DNA of 64,000 nt, from NCBI RefSeq assembly GCF_034670125.1, contig NZ_JAXMOC010000003.1, positions 1 through 64,000 on the forward strand, written 5' to 3'. The DNA comes from Maricaulis sp034670125. GTDB lineage: Bacteria; Pseudomonadota; Alphaproteobacteria; Caulobacterales; Maricaulaceae. Every line of letters begins with the position of its first letter. The first letter of the stretch is position 1. Of the stretch, positions 1 to 11,050 are shown piece after piece. The position numbers and the translations under genes were made by a program. The notes under the pieces are model-generated. The model had not been told where the DNA came from, did not search any database, and saw nothing but the letters and a program-made list of their open reading frames with translations.

Positions 1-121
1 CCGCCTCGTCGACGCAGGAAAACCCAAGCGCGTCGCCCTCACAGCCCTCGCCAGAAAAATCCTCGTCATCGCAAACGCACGCGTCAGAGACGCGAATCGA
101 CAAACGTCACAACTGACTTGA
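1..121 (+). CDS. IS110-family transposase, C-terminal fragment (cut by window edge)
   Basis: Reading from base 2, an open frame of 39 codons ends in TGA at 119-121. It contains RLVDAGKPKRVALTALARK followed by ILVIANARVRD. This matches the usual end of IS110/IS116/IS902 transposases (Transposase_20 domain), where a conserved AGK.KK.ALTA..RK..V..N...R segment precedes the stop. The family makes RuvC-like DEDD recombinases guided by a bridge RNA. Only the tail is visible, so intactness and subgroup cannot be judged. The downstream non-coding stretch (122-328) may hold the element's right end, but IS110 members usually lack terminal inverted repeats, so no boundary can be set. Confidence 0.75.
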   Translation, partial: RLVDAGKPKRVALTALARKILVIANARVRDANRQTSQLT

Positions 122-171
122 TGACAACCGGCACGCGCCCCATTGACCCCCGCCCTCGCCGCGCCTATCTA

Positions 172-192
172 GCACCTCAGGCATGGAGGTGC
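172..192. other. Short perfect hairpin downstream of the IS110 tail
   Basis: GCACCTC (172-178) and GAGGTGC (186-192) are perfect 7-bp inverted arms around a 7-nt loop. No T-run follows on either strand, so this is not a classic terminator. It lies in the 207-bp gap between the transposase tail and the next gene. It could be part of the IS right end or leader structure for the next gene. Confidence 0.4.
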
Positions 193-328
193 CCGCCGCT
201 CGCAGGCTTTTGGCCCTGGTGAAATCTCCCTTGGAACACGACATTTCCCTCACGTCTTTTCGACATGCGGCGGGATGGCAAGGCGAGCCCCATCATCTGA
301 TCCGCATGCCAGGAAAGAAGGGCATGTC

Positions 329-769
329 ATGACCTCATCCCAACCGCTTTCGCGCGACGCGCTGAAAGCCCAGGCCAAACGCCTTCGAAAAGCGCTCGAA
401 GCGGAAGGCAATTTCGTCTCCCATGGTGAATCGCTGGAACTCCTCGCCCACCAGATGGGCTATCGCGACTGGAACACGCTGAGCGCCAAGGCCGGCAACC
501 GACCCGATACCCCCTTGGCGGTGGGCGGACGCGTCCGCGGTCGTTATCTTGGCCAGGCATTCGAGGCCGACATCATCGGCCTTCGAAGCATTGCCGGTGG
601 CAATGGTGGCTGGCGGGTATCGCTGAATCTCGACGAGGCTGTCGATACAGTGAAATTCGATGGCTTCTCGAATTTGCGCCGCCGCATCAGCGGTACGGTC
701 AACAAGGATGGACGGTCCGTCGAGCGCACATCCGACGGGACACCTCACCTGCAATTGTCGCTTCGGTAA
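329..769 (+). CDS. Glyoxalase-related small protein
   Basis: A 146-residue protein. The N-terminal third (SRDALKAQAKRLRKAL, then SHGESLELLAHQMGYRDWNTLSA) is the pattern of the glyoxalase-related domain found at the ends of some VOC proteins and as stand-alone small proteins. The rest is a small beta-rich region. I chose the ATG at 329 because AGGAAAG lies about 10 bases upstream and homology-like sequence begins there; an in-frame start at 275 adds 18 unconvincing residues. No catalytic metal ligands are recognisable, so the biochemical role is unknown. It is followed by arsC on the same strand after 81 bases. Confidence 0.6.
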   Translation: MTSSQPLSRDALKAQAKRLRKALEAEGNFVSHGESLELLAHQMGYRDWNTLSAKAGNRPDTPLAVGGRVRGRYLGQAFEADIIGLRSIAGGNGGWRVSLNLDEAVDTVKFDGFSNLRRRISGTVNKDGRSVERTSDGTPHLQLSLR

Positions 770-850
770 AACGCGAAACGAAAACCTGTTGTAAGGCGCC
801 CGCCGAACCAGTACGACCCCGCCAACAGTCAAGTCTGCGGGCGGGGTCGC

Positions 851-1333
851 ATGCTGAACATTCTGGTGCTTTGCACGGGCAATTCGGCCCGCTCCATCCT
901 GGCCGAGGCGCTGCTCAATGCGCGCGGCGACGGTCGTATCCGCGCGTTCTCGGCCGGTTCCAGCCCGACCGGCACACCCAATCCGCTGGCCCTGGAAACC
1001 CTTGTCGCCAACGACCTGCCATCTGACGGCTATCGCTCCAAGAGTTGGGACGAGTTCGCCGGTCCCGATGCACCCGAACTCGATGCCGTGATCACGGTCT
1101 GCGACAGCGCCGCCGCCGAGGTCTGCCCGGTCGGGCCCGGAGCACCGGTGCGCGCCCATTGGGGCCTGCCCGACCCGGCTGACATCGAGACCGTCGACGC
1201 CGCACGCAAAGCCTTTGCCGACACGTTCCGCGCCCTGGACGCCCGCATCCTCGCCCTGCTCGCCGCACTGCAGGGCAGCGACCATGTCGCGCTACAATCC
1301 GCGTTCGACCAGATCAAGCTTCAGGACTTCTAG
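851..1333 (+). CDS. arsC: Arsenate reductase, low-molecular-weight phosphatase type
   Basis: A 160-residue protein with the LMW-phosphatase fold. The P-loop CTGNSAR gives nucleophile Cys8 and Arg14 (CX5R). Cys84 and Cys92 fit the second and third redox cysteines of thioredoxin-coupled ArsC, and Asp108 in LPDP is the expected general acid. The enzyme reduces arsenate to arsenite in the cytoplasm. The stop is 4 bases before the acr3 start, so the two are almost certainly co-transcribed, pairing reduction with arsenite export. No ArsR-type repressor is visible nearby. Confidence 0.9.
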   Translation: MLNILVLCTGNSARSILAEALLNARGDGRIRAFSAGSSPTGTPNPLALETLVANDLPSDGYRSKSWDEFAGPDAPELDAVITVCDSAAAEVCPVGPGAPVRAHWGLPDPADIETVDAARKAFADTFRALDARILALLAALQGSDHVALQSAFDQIKLQDF

Positions 1334-1337
1334 CCCC

Positions 1338-2411
1338 ATGACCGCAACATCAGACCAACCCGCCCCGGGCGGTATCGGCTTTTTCGAGAAATGGCTGTCG
1401 GTCTGGGTGGCCATGGGCATGGCCGGCGGTATCGCGCTGGGTGTGATCGTGCCGGACCTGTTCGCCTGGCTGGCCGGGTTTGAATACGCCTCGGTCAATC
1501 TCGCCATTGCGGTGCTGATCTGGGCCATGGTCTGGCCGATGATGATCCAGATCGATTTCGCCTCCCTGGCCCGGGTCGGCGAGCGACCGAAGGGGCTGAT
1601 CATCACCCTGGTGGTCAACTGGCTGATCAAGCCCTTCTCGATGGCGCTTCTGGGTGTCCTGTTCTTCGAACATGTGTTCGCGCCCTGGCTGCAGCCCGAA
1701 GACGCGCAGCAATACCTGGCCGGCGTGATTATCCTCGGCGCCGCGCCGTGCACGGCGATGGTCTTTGTCTGGTCACAACTGACCAAGGGCGACGCCAATT
1801 ATACGCTGGTGCAGGTCGCCGCCAATGACCTCATCATGGTCGTCGCCTTTGCCCCGATCGTCGCGCTCCTGCTGGGCGTGACCGACATCACCGTGCCCTG
1901 GGACACGCTCCTGCTTTCGGTCGGCTTGTATGTCGTCATCCCGCTGATCGCCGGCTGGCTGACCCGCAAGGCGCTGTCGCGCGGCAAATCCGCCGCCGAT
2001 GCCGACAGGGCTGTCGGTGACTTCACGGCGCTGATCAAGCCAGCCTCGATCATCGGCCTGATCGGCACCGTCATCATCCTGTTCGGCTTTCAGGGCGAGA
2101 CCATCCTGACCCAGCCCATCACCATCGCCATCATCGCGACGCCGCTCCTCATCCAGACCTATGGCATCTTCGCCATCGCCTATGGCGTCGCCTGGCTGTG
2201 GAAGACCCCGTTCAACATCGCCGCCCCGTGCGCGCTGATCGGCACCTCGAACTTCTTCGAGCTGGCCGTCGCCGTCGCCATCAGCCTGTTCGGCTTGAAT
2301 TCCGGCGCTGCGCTGGCGACCGTGGTCGGGGTGCTGGTGGAAGTGCCGGTAATGCTGTCGCTGGTGGCGTTTGCCAACCGGACGCAGGGGTGGTTTGCGG
2401 GGCGCAACTAG
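1338..2411 (+). CDS. acr3: Arsenite efflux transporter, ACR3 family
   Basis: A 357-residue polytopic membrane protein with about ten hydrophobic segments. It carries the ACR3-type segment GAAPCTAMVFVWSQLTKGD (roughly residues 133-151) with the conserved cysteine used in arsenite transport. The ATG at 1338 sits 4 bases after the arsC stop. The frame is open further upstream into arsC, but those residues are the arsC shadow. It exports arsenite made by ArsC across the inner membrane. The gene ends about 115 bases before a strong palindrome at 2526-2570 that separates it from convergent clpB. Confidence 0.9.
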   Translation: MTATSDQPAPGGIGFFEKWLSVWVAMGMAGGIALGVIVPDLFAWLAGFEYASVNLAIAVLIWAMVWPMMIQIDFASLARVGERPKGLIITLVVNWLIKPFSMALLGVLFFEHVFAPWLQPEDAQQYLAGVIILGAAPCTAMVFVWSQLTKGDANYTLVQVAANDLIMVVAFAPIVALLLGVTDITVPWDTLLLSVGLYVVIPLIAGWLTRKALSRGKSAADADRAVGDFTALIKPASIIGLIGTVIILFGFQGETILTQPITIAIIATPLLIQTYGIFAIAYGVAWLWKTPFNIAAPCALIGTSNFFELAVAVAISLFGLNSGAALATVVGVLVEVPVMLSLVAFANRTQGWFAGRN

Positions 2412-2525
2412 CCCTATTTCTTGTCGGCTATGCCCGCGCTGTGCGGGGAGATATTCATTCTTGGCTTGTCAGCCAATTGCCAACGGCAACGGATCGGCAT
2501 CACGACCGTCCCGGCACAGCAAACA

Positions 2526-2570
2526 GGGGACAGGTATAATTAACGCGGGGCGTTAATTACACCTGTCCCC
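2526..2570. repeat. 45-bp palindromic element between acr3 and clpB
   Basis: Left arm GGGGACAGGTATAATTAACG (2526-2545) and right arm 2551-2570 are reverse complements over 20 bases with one mismatch, around a 5-nt loop. It lies between two convergent genes, 5 bases from the clpB stop. It may act as a bidirectional transcription stop or be a REP-type mobile palindrome; the GGGGACAGGT ends resemble palindromes found beside REP-associated tyrosine transposases. No such transposase is in this window. Confidence 0.75.
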
Positions 2571-2574
2571 GAAC

Positions 2575-5181
<2,607 letters not shown>

Positions 5182-5259
5182 GTCGATCCCCCGGATAAGG
5201 CGAGATAGGTTGCGCTTTGCCGCCTTGATCAAGCACGGCCAAATCGCGTTTCAGACCGC

Positions 5260-5288
5260 ATGTAGGTGTTGCATATCAACAACACAAG
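5260..5288 (-). promoter_or_regulatory. Candidate sigma-32 promoter for clpB
   Basis: On the minus strand CTTG (5285-5288) and CCTACAT (5260-5266) are separated by 18 bases. The alphaproteobacterial heat-shock consensus is CTTG-N17/18-CYTATNT, so there is one mismatch in the -10 box. A nearer pair, CTTG (5230-5233) and CCTATCT (5203-5209), matches both boxes but has a 20-base spacer. Either would give clpB heat-shock control, as is usual for this gene. Confidence 0.45.
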
Positions 5289-5349
5289 GGGCTGACCCGC
5301 GACATTCTGACCACGGTTTCGAGCGAAACCCACGGAGCGACTCAATCCC

Positions 5350-6105
5350 ATGCCCCAGCTTACAGCCATCACGCGATTTCCGATCAAGGGACTTGGACCG
5401 GACGTCCTGCCGCACATCGAGCTGACAGCCAATGCCACCCTGCCGCTTGATCGCGCGTGGGCGATCGAGAACGGCCCCTCGCCCTTCGACGACAAGGCTC
5501 CGGGCCATGTGAAAAAGAAACACTTCCTGATGCTCGCCGGACAGGCGGAACTGGCGCGTCTGGAATGCCAGTACGCCCCAGACGGGCACACGGTCACGGT
5601 CAGTCTCGATGGCGCGGCGCCGATCGAGGTCGCGCTCGCAGACCCGACCACCCATGCGCCATTGTTCGATTGCCTTCGCACCCTGCTCGGCTCTGCCATC
5701 CGCGGCCCGCTGCGTCTGGTCCATGCACCGGGACAGGCCATGACCGACATCCCGATGCCGCAGATTTCCCTGATCAATGCCGCCTCGGTTCGGGACCTTG
5801 CGGAGAGAACCGGCCAGCCGCTCGACCCGTTGCGTTTTCGCGGCAACCTGCTGATCGACGATTTGGCGGCGTGGGAAGAATTTCAACTGGTCGGCCAATG
5901 CGTCCGGATCGGCGGCGTGGAACTGCGCGTCGAGTCGCGTATCCGGCGCTGCGCCGCGACCAGCGTCGACCTCGAAACCGGGGTCCGCAATACAGATGTG
6001 CCCGCAGCGCTGTTCGAGCACTACGGGCACATGGACTGTGGTCTTTACCTGTCCGTCCTGGAAGACGGCGTCATCGCGCCGGGCGATCCGTTCAGCCTAG
6101 CGTAG
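5350..6105 (+). CDS. MOSC domain-containing protein (YcbX-like)
   Basis: A 251-residue protein starting with an MOSC N-terminal beta-barrel (residues 1-110; ITRFPIKGLGPD) and continuing into a MOSC domain with RFRGNLLIDD and RRCAATSVDLETG. The conserved Cys in RCAATSVD is the residue thought to carry or receive sulfur in MOSC proteins of molybdenum-cofactor chemistry. YcbX-type members help reduce N-hydroxylated compounds; whether this one does is unknown. It is transcribed divergently from clpB. No molybdoenzyme gene is nearby. Confidence 0.85.
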   Translation: MPQLTAITRFPIKGLGPDVLPHIELTANATLPLDRAWAIENGPSPFDDKAPGHVKKKHFLMLAGQAELARLECQYAPDGHTVTVSLDGAAPIEVALADPTTHAPLFDCLRTLLGSAIRGPLRLVHAPGQAMTDIPMPQISLINAASVRDLAERTGQPLDPLRFRGNLLIDDLAAWEEFQLVGQCVRIGGVELRVESRIRRCAATSVDLETGVRNTDVPAALFEHYGHMDCGLYLSVLEDGVIAPGDPFSLA

Positions 6106-6129
6106 ACAGCCTGATCCAGGCAGCCAAGC

Positions 6130-6858
6130 CTATGCGGCCTGGGTTTCAGGATCGTCACCGCCGGTCTTGTCGCCCGTATCGCTGTCGGCCGCGTCCGACG
6201 CTGTCTTGAGCGCCGCTTCGGCAGCACGCGCCGCTTCCATTTCCGCCTTGGTCCGGCGGGGACGGCGCGTGCGACGCGGCGCCTCCTCGGACGGGGCACC
6301 GGTATCGGTGACCGGGACCTGGCTCTCCCCTTCCGGGGTCACGACGCCGAGCGGGTCGGCAGCCGGCTCGCGATTGCCGTCACGGTCCTGGGACCGGTCC
6401 TGATCGCGACCATTCGAGCGGTTGCGGCTATTGCGACCGCGACGCGGCTCACGCCCATCGCCCTGTTCGTTGCGGTCATTTCGGTCATTGCGGTCATTGC
6501 GGTCGCGCCGCTCGCGCGGCTGGCGGTCCTGGCGATCCTGGTTATTGCCCTGGTGACCACCGGACTGCTGACCGTCGTCCTCGTCATCGAGGCTGTCATT
6601 GCCGTTATTGTCGTCATCCTGGTTGGGATCACGCTTGGGCTGGTTGAGCTGGACGATGCGCAGATAGTGCTCCGCGTGCTGGAACAGGTTTTCCGCCCGC
6701 ACCCGGTCACCGGCCAGCGAGGCATCGCGCGCCAGCTGAATGTACTTGTCATAGATCTGGGACGCGTTGCCGCGGATCTTCACTTCCGGGCCATTGCTCT
6801 CATAGCTCCGGTTTGCGGAATTGCCGGGCTTACGTCCTCGACCACGTTGACGCTTCAT
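6130..6858 (-). CDS. DUF4167 domain protein with Asp/Arg-rich low-complexity tail
   Basis: A 242-residue protein. Residues 1-75 form the DUF4167 domain typical of alphaproteobacteria (MKRQRGRGRKPG... then GNASQIYDKYIQLARDASLAGD...ENLFQHAEHYLRI). The rest is low-complexity: an Asn/Asp/Gln stretch, repeated Arg-Asn-Asp triplets (RNDRNDRND), then an Ala/Glu/Thr tail with RRTRRPRRTKAEMEAA. The basic start and acidic-basic repeats suggest nucleic-acid or ribosome association, but no function is established. The triplet repeat is encoded by a 9-bp tandem DNA repeat. Downstream of the prfA-prmC pair on the same strand, after a 213-bp gap with no gene. Confidence 0.85.
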   Translation of the reverse strand: MKRQRGRGRKPGNSANRSYESNGPEVKIRGNASQIYDKYIQLARDASLAGDRVRAENLFQHAEHYLRIVQLNQPKRDPNQDDDNNGNDSLDDEDDGQQSGGHQGNNQDRQDRQPRERRDRNDRNDRNDRNEQGDGREPRRGRNSRNRSNGRDQDRSQDRDGNREPAADPLGVVTPEGESQVPVTDTGAPSEEAPRRTRRPRRTKAEMEAARAAEAALKTASDAADSDTGDKTGGDDPETQAA

Positions 6859-7071
6859 ATCGCGCTATCCTGTTCAACAGCGATGCTAATCTGACTTCGG
6901 GCTTGGCGGTGCATTTGCAGGTGCAAGCCTGTGCGCTAATACCGTGGGGATCCAACTGATTGACCGGATAATGGCAAGTGGGTCATCCGGCCGCGCGAGA
7001 CCCCCGTACTGGCGCGATCCACCTGCCTTGGTCGGGACCCTAGACTGCGAGGCCGACCATTCCAACCCCTT

Positions 7072-8031
7072 TTAGCCGTCCGGATCGTCAGTGCATGGGC
7101 CCCGTCGCCCGATCACGACCCGATCATGCCCCGCCAGGTCCGGCAGGACCCGGATCCGGGTCAGCCCCGCATCGCGCGCCAGTGCAGTCACGGCGACGCC
7201 CTGGTCATGGCCGATTTCCAATGCGAACAGGCCATCCGGTGCCAGCAGGCGCGGCAAATCGGCGATGATCTCCCGATAGGCGTCCAGCCCGTCGATCCCG
7301 CCATCCAGGGCCAGCGCAGGTTCGTGTTCGCGCACTTCCGGCTCCAGTCCGGCGAGGACATCGGAGACGATGTAGGGCGGGTTGGAGACCAGCACATCGG
7401 CCGATCCGTCGGCCAGGCCGGTGCCCCAGCGCCCTCGCGCAAACCCGGCTCGATTCGCCAGACCGCACCGCGCGGCATTGGCTGTCGCCACTGCCAGGGC
7501 CGGCGCCGACAAATCGACGCCCAGCCCGGTCCAGCTTTCACGTTCGCTCAACAAGGCGAGCAGGATGGCTCCGGACCCGGTTCCCAGATCGACCAGCCGG
7601 GCCGGGACCCGGCCGACCTCGGCCAGCACCGCCTCGACCAGCGCTTCGGTATCGGCCCGGGGCGTCAATACATCCGCGGTTACAGCCAGATCGAGGGTCC
7701 AGAATGGCTGGCTGCCCAGGACTTGGGACAGCGGCACCCGCGCCAGCCGGCTCCAGGCGAGCGCCGCCAGCTGGTCGGCCGCCTGCCAGGAGAACAGGGC
7801 CGGGTCGGCCAGTGCATCGGCGAGACGGGCTGGCGCCAGCACATGATTGATCAGGAAGCGGCTCTCATCGGCGCCTTCATCGATCCCCGCCGCCATCAGC
7901 CGGGCACTCAGGTCGGCGCGGACATCCGCCAGCGACAGGCCCTGCCAAGCTTCCAGCAGGGGCTTGTGGGCCGCGGCGTCAAACTCCGACTTCGCGGTGT
8001 CGACCAGCGTGTCGAAGGGCCCGCCCGACAT
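7072..8031 (-). CDS. prmC: Release factor glutamine N5-methyltransferase
   Basis: A 319-residue class I SAM methyltransferase. It has an N-terminal helical domain (1-100), the SAM-binding loop DLGTGSG (148-154) and the NPPY catalytic motif (217-220). PrmC methylates the glutamine of the GGQ motif of release factors. The preferred substrate, RF1, is encoded immediately upstream, with 5 bases between the prfA stop and this start. The C-terminus has a short extra tail (GRRGPCTDDPDG). The pairing of enzyme with substrate makes the assignment firm. Confidence 0.95.
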   Translation of the reverse strand: MSGGPFDTLVDTAKSEFDAAAHKPLLEAWQGLSLADVRADLSARLMAAGIDEGADESRFLINHVLAPARLADALADPALFSWQAADQLAALAWSRLARVPLSQVLGSQPFWTLDLAVTADVLTPRADTEALVEAVLAEVGRVPARLVDLGTGSGAILLALLSERESWTGLGVDLSAPALAVATANAARCGLANRAGFARGRWGTGLADGSADVLVSNPPYIVSDVLAGLEPEVREHEPALALDGGIDGLDAYREIIADLPRLLAPDGLFALEIGHDQGVAVTALARDAGLTRIRVLPDLAGHDRVVIGRRGPCTDDPDG

Positions 8032-8036
8032 GGCGC

Positions 8037-9110
8037 CTACGCGTCGTCTTCAAGGGCCGCCAGACGAGCCGCCTGGTCTTCCGCGATCAGGGCCGTCACG
8101 ACCTCGTCCAGACCATCCCCGGCGACAATGTCATCGAGCTTGTAGAGGGTCAGGTTGATGCGGTGATCGGAAACCCGGCCCTGCGGATAGTTATAGGTGC
8201 GGATCCGCTCGGAGCGGTCGCCTGACCCGATCTGGCCCTTGCGCTCGGCGGCGCGCTCGGCATTGGCGGCCTCGCGCTGCATGTCATAGAGCTTGGCCTT
8301 GAGGATTTCCTGGGCCCGGGCGCGGTTCTGGTGCTGGGACTTTTCCTGGCAGACCACCACAAGCCCGGTCGGGATATGGGTCATGCGCACGGCACTGTCG
8401 GTCTTGTTGACGTGCTGGCCACCAGCGCCCGACGCCCGCATCGTGTCGACGCGGACATCGCCCATGTCGAGTTCGATATCGATATCTTCCGGCTGCGGCA
8501 TGATCGCCACCGTCGCGGCGGAGGTGTGGATACGGCCCTGACTTTCGGTCGCCGGAACCCGCTGGACCCGGTGCACGCCGCTCTCGAACTTGAGCCGCCC
8601 GAACACGCCATTGCCGGAGATCGCGGCGACCACCTCCTTGTAGCCGCCATGCTCACCGTCGGAGGCCGACACCAGCTCCCAGCTCCAGCCCTGCAGCTGG
8701 GCGTAGCGCTGGTACATGCCATAGAGATTGCCGGCGAAAATGGCGGCCTCGTCGCCGCCGGTCCCGGCCCGGATCTCGATCATGGCATTGGCGCTGTCGT
8801 CCTTGTCTTTCGGCAACAGCATCAGGCTCATCGCGTGCTCGAGCTCGGGCAGACGCTCCTTCAGCGCGTAGAATTCCTCCCGCGCCATCTCGGCCATTTC
8901 CGCATCATCGCCGTCCATCATCTCGGCGAGCTCGGCAAGCTCGGCGCGGGCCGATTTCAGCGCATTGGCCTTTTCGGCCACGGGCTTGAGCTCGGCATGC
9001 TCCTTGGAGAGCTTGACGATTTCTTCGGCATCACCGGCGGCGCCCAGGCGGGCTTCCACCTGGTCGAACCGGTCGATGACTTGGGCGAGTCTGGCTTCAG
9101 GTGCGTGCAT
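8037..9110 (-). CDS. prfA: Peptide chain release factor 1
   Basis: A 357-residue class I release factor. Residues 186-188 are PAT, the RF1 tripeptide that reads UAA and UAG, and GGQ is at 230-232 within SGAGGQHVNKTDSAVR. The Gln is the target of PrmC, encoded next. Length and domain order are standard for RF1 (coiled-coil domain 1, then domains 2-4). The start MHAPEARLAQVIDRFD is the usual N-terminus. No peculiarities were seen. Confidence 0.97.
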   Translation of the reverse strand: MHAPEARLAQVIDRFDQVEARLGAAGDAEEIVKLSKEHAELKPVAEKANALKSARAELAELAEMMDGDDAEMAEMAREEFYALKERLPELEHAMSLMLLPKDKDDSANAMIEIRAGTGGDEAAIFAGNLYGMYQRYAQLQGWSWELVSASDGEHGGYKEVVAAISGNGVFGRLKFESGVHRVQRVPATESQGRIHTSAATVAIMPQPEDIDIELDMGDVRVDTMRASGAGGQHVNKTDSAVRMTHIPTGLVVVCQEKSQHQNRARAQEILKAKLYDMQREAANAERAAERKGQIGSGDRSERIRTYNYPQGRVSDHRINLTLYKLDDIVAGDGLDEVVTALIAEDQAARLAALEDDA

Positions 9111-9170
9111 GCTGCTCCGTTAGCACCTCGCGCGAACGATGAAAATCCTGTGCCGCTGTCGGACCCTGCG

Positions 9171-9590
9171 TCAGGTCAGCACCGCCATCACATTGCGCAC
9201 CGCCATGATGATCAGCACGATCGAGCCCAGAGCGAAGACCAGAAAGCGCATGGGGATGAAGTTCCACAGGCACTGGATCAGCGAATGGACCACCCGGATC
9301 AGCACATAGGCCCAGGCCAGCATGATGTTGAACTCGTCCGACACGCCGGCCAGGTGCGAATAGAGCACCAGGGCGTAGAAGATCACCGGTTGTTCGTGCA
9401 GGTGATTGTAATTGTCCGCGATCCGCCGCACCTCGATGGGCAAGCGGTCCATCACCGACTTTTCCTGGGTCTTGCCGGGATCAATTCCGGCCTTGCGCAT
9501 CGCCGGGATACGCGTGGCGTAGAGCCAGACCCACATGATCAGCGTCCAGCAAACCAGCGCCAATATCGGCGTCATCATGGATTGAAACAT
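9171..9590 (-). CDS. MAPEG family membrane protein
   Basis: A 139-residue protein with four hydrophobic segments and the MAPEG-type pattern: an N-terminal helix, a loop with RRIADNYNHLHEQPVIFYALV, then helices 3-4 with VRVVHSL-like spacing (IRVVHSLIQCLWN). MAPEG proteins are inner-membrane trimers related to glutathione S-transferases and leukotriene synthases. The bacterial member's substrate is unknown. A second, different MAPEG protein is encoded at 12942-13334. It is divergent from the aminotransferase gene. Confidence 0.8.
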   Translation of the reverse strand: MFQSMMTPILALVCWTLIMWVWLYATRIPAMRKAGIDPGKTQEKSVMDRLPIEVRRIADNYNHLHEQPVIFYALVLYSHLAGVSDEFNIMLAWAYVLIRVVHSLIQCLWNFIPMRFLVFALGSIVLIIMAVRNVMAVLT

Positions 9591-9772
9591 TGCTCAGCCC
9601 TCCCCGGCCATTTTCCGGCACGTTAATGCGCATTGGCCGGGTTTGGCGAGAGGGCAAAGCGATAATTCACCTGCCGCAATGCCGCCGCGATCCCTGCCAA
9701 TTCCCGCCTTTCGCTGGGTCTAGCCTCTTGCAGGACGTAGCGAGACCGCGTTCTATGGGAAAAAATTCGAAC

Positions 9773-10981
9773 ATGCCGGATTCAACGATGGAATTTCACC
9801 GTACCAAGCGCCTGCCGCCTTATGTTTTCGAAGAAGTCAATCGACTGAAGGCCAAATTGCGGGCTGATGGCGCGGACATTATCGATTTCGGCATGGGCAA
9901 TCCGGACCTGCCGACCCCGCCACACATCCTGGCGAAGCTGCGCGAAGCGACCGAAAACCCGCGCACCAACGGCTATTCCGCCTCGCGCGGCATTCCCGGC
10001 CTGCGCAAGGCCCAGGCGCGCTATTACAAGCGGCGCTTCGATGTCGACCTTGATCCGGACAGCGAAGTCATCGTCACGTTGGGCTCCAAGGAAGGCTTTG
10101 CCAATCTGGCCCAGGCGATCACCGCACCTGGCGATGTCGTGCTGGCGCCGTCACCGTCCTATCCAATTCATACATTCGGCTTTCTCATTGCCGGCGGTAC
10201 GATACGGCATGTCCATGCCCCGTCGCCGGAAGACTATCTGCGCGGACTCGAACACGCAGCGAGGCATACGGTCCCGAGTCCGATTGCCGTCGTGGTCTGT
10301 TTTCCCTCCAACCCCACGGCACAAACCGCCTCGCTGGAATTTTACAAGGAGGTCGTGAAGTTCGCCGCCAGACACGACCTGCTCATCCTGTCGGATCTCG
10401 CCTATTCGGAGATCTATTTCGGTGACCAGCCGACCCCGTCCATGTTGCAGGTCGACGGCGCGAAAGAGCGCACGATCGAGTTCACCTCGATGTCGAAGAC
10501 CTATTCGATGGCCGGTTTCCGGGTTGGCTTTGCCGCCGGCTCGCCGCGACTGGTCGGGGCCCTGGCCCGGGTCAAATCCTATCTCGACTACGGAGCCTAC
10601 ACACCGGTCCAGGTCGCCGCCTGCGCCGCCCTCGACGGGCCGCAGGACTGCGTCGACGAAACCCGCGCCATCTACAGGCACCGACGCGATGTGCTGGTGG
10701 AAAGCTTTGGTCGCGCCGGCTGGCCAATACCATCGCCGGACGCCTCCATGTTTGCCTGGGCGCCCCTGCCAAGCGGGTGCGAAGAGATGGGGTCGCTCGA
10801 GTTTTCCAAGCAATTGATGGTAGAAGCCGGGGTCGCCGTCGCACCGGGCATCGGCTTTGGCGAACATGGCGAGGGCTTTGTCCGCCTGGCCCTGGTCGAG
10901 AACGAGCAGCGCATCCGCCAGGCCGCCCGCGGTGTCGGTGAATTCCTCAAGTCCAGACAGCCGGCAATCCGGGCGGTCTGA
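9773..10981 (+). CDS. alaC: PLP-dependent aminotransferase, AlaC-like
   Basis: A fold-type I aminotransferase of about 402 residues. FHRTKRLPPYVFEEVNRLK begins the conserved part, and DFGMGNPDLPTP, NGYSASRGIPGLR, FPSNPTAQ, LSDLAYSEIYF and the PLP-lysine segment SMSKTYSMAGFRVGF are visible. The sequence is closest to alanine transaminase AlaC, which interconverts alanine and 2-oxoglutarate with pyruvate and glutamate; LL-diaminopimelate aminotransferase relatives look similar. The frame is open back to 9590, but conserved sequence starts only at the ATGs at 9755, 9773 or 9788. I prefer 9773 (GGGA about 12 bases upstream), with low certainty. Confidence 0.8.
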   Translation: MPDSTMEFHRTKRLPPYVFEEVNRLKAKLRADGADIIDFGMGNPDLPTPPHILAKLREATENPRTNGYSASRGIPGLRKAQARYYKRRFDVDLDPDSEVIVTLGSKEGFANLAQAITAPGDVVLAPSPSYPIHTFGFLIAGGTIRHVHAPSPEDYLRGLEHAARHTVPSPIAVVVCFPSNPTAQTASLEFYKEVVKFAARHDLLILSDLAYSEIYFGDQPTPSMLQVDGAKERTIEFTSMSKTYSMAGFRVGFAAGSPRLVGALARVKSYLDYGAYTPVQVAACAALDGPQDCVDETRAIYRHRRDVLVESFGRAGWPIPSPDASMFAWAPLPSGCEEMGSLEFSKQLMVEAGVAVAPGIGFGEHGEGFVRLALVENEQRIRQAARGVGEFLKSRQPAIRAV

Positions 10982-11050
10982 CCGCCCGGATTGCCAGTTT
11001 GGGCTGACCCGGTTGAGGGAGGATGCCGGGCCGGCAGTCCGATCTGTCCT

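Noticed and set aside
122..328. Possible riboswitch in the leader of the glyoxalase-related gene
   Set aside because: A hairpin is present, but I could not match any known riboswitch core (SAM, ZTP, fluoride, guanidine).
9590..9772. N-terminal extension of the AlaC-like aminotransferase to 9590
   Set aside because: The extra residues are Arg/Pro-rich and overlap the divergent MAPEG promoter region; conserved sequence begins only after the ATGs at 9755-9788.
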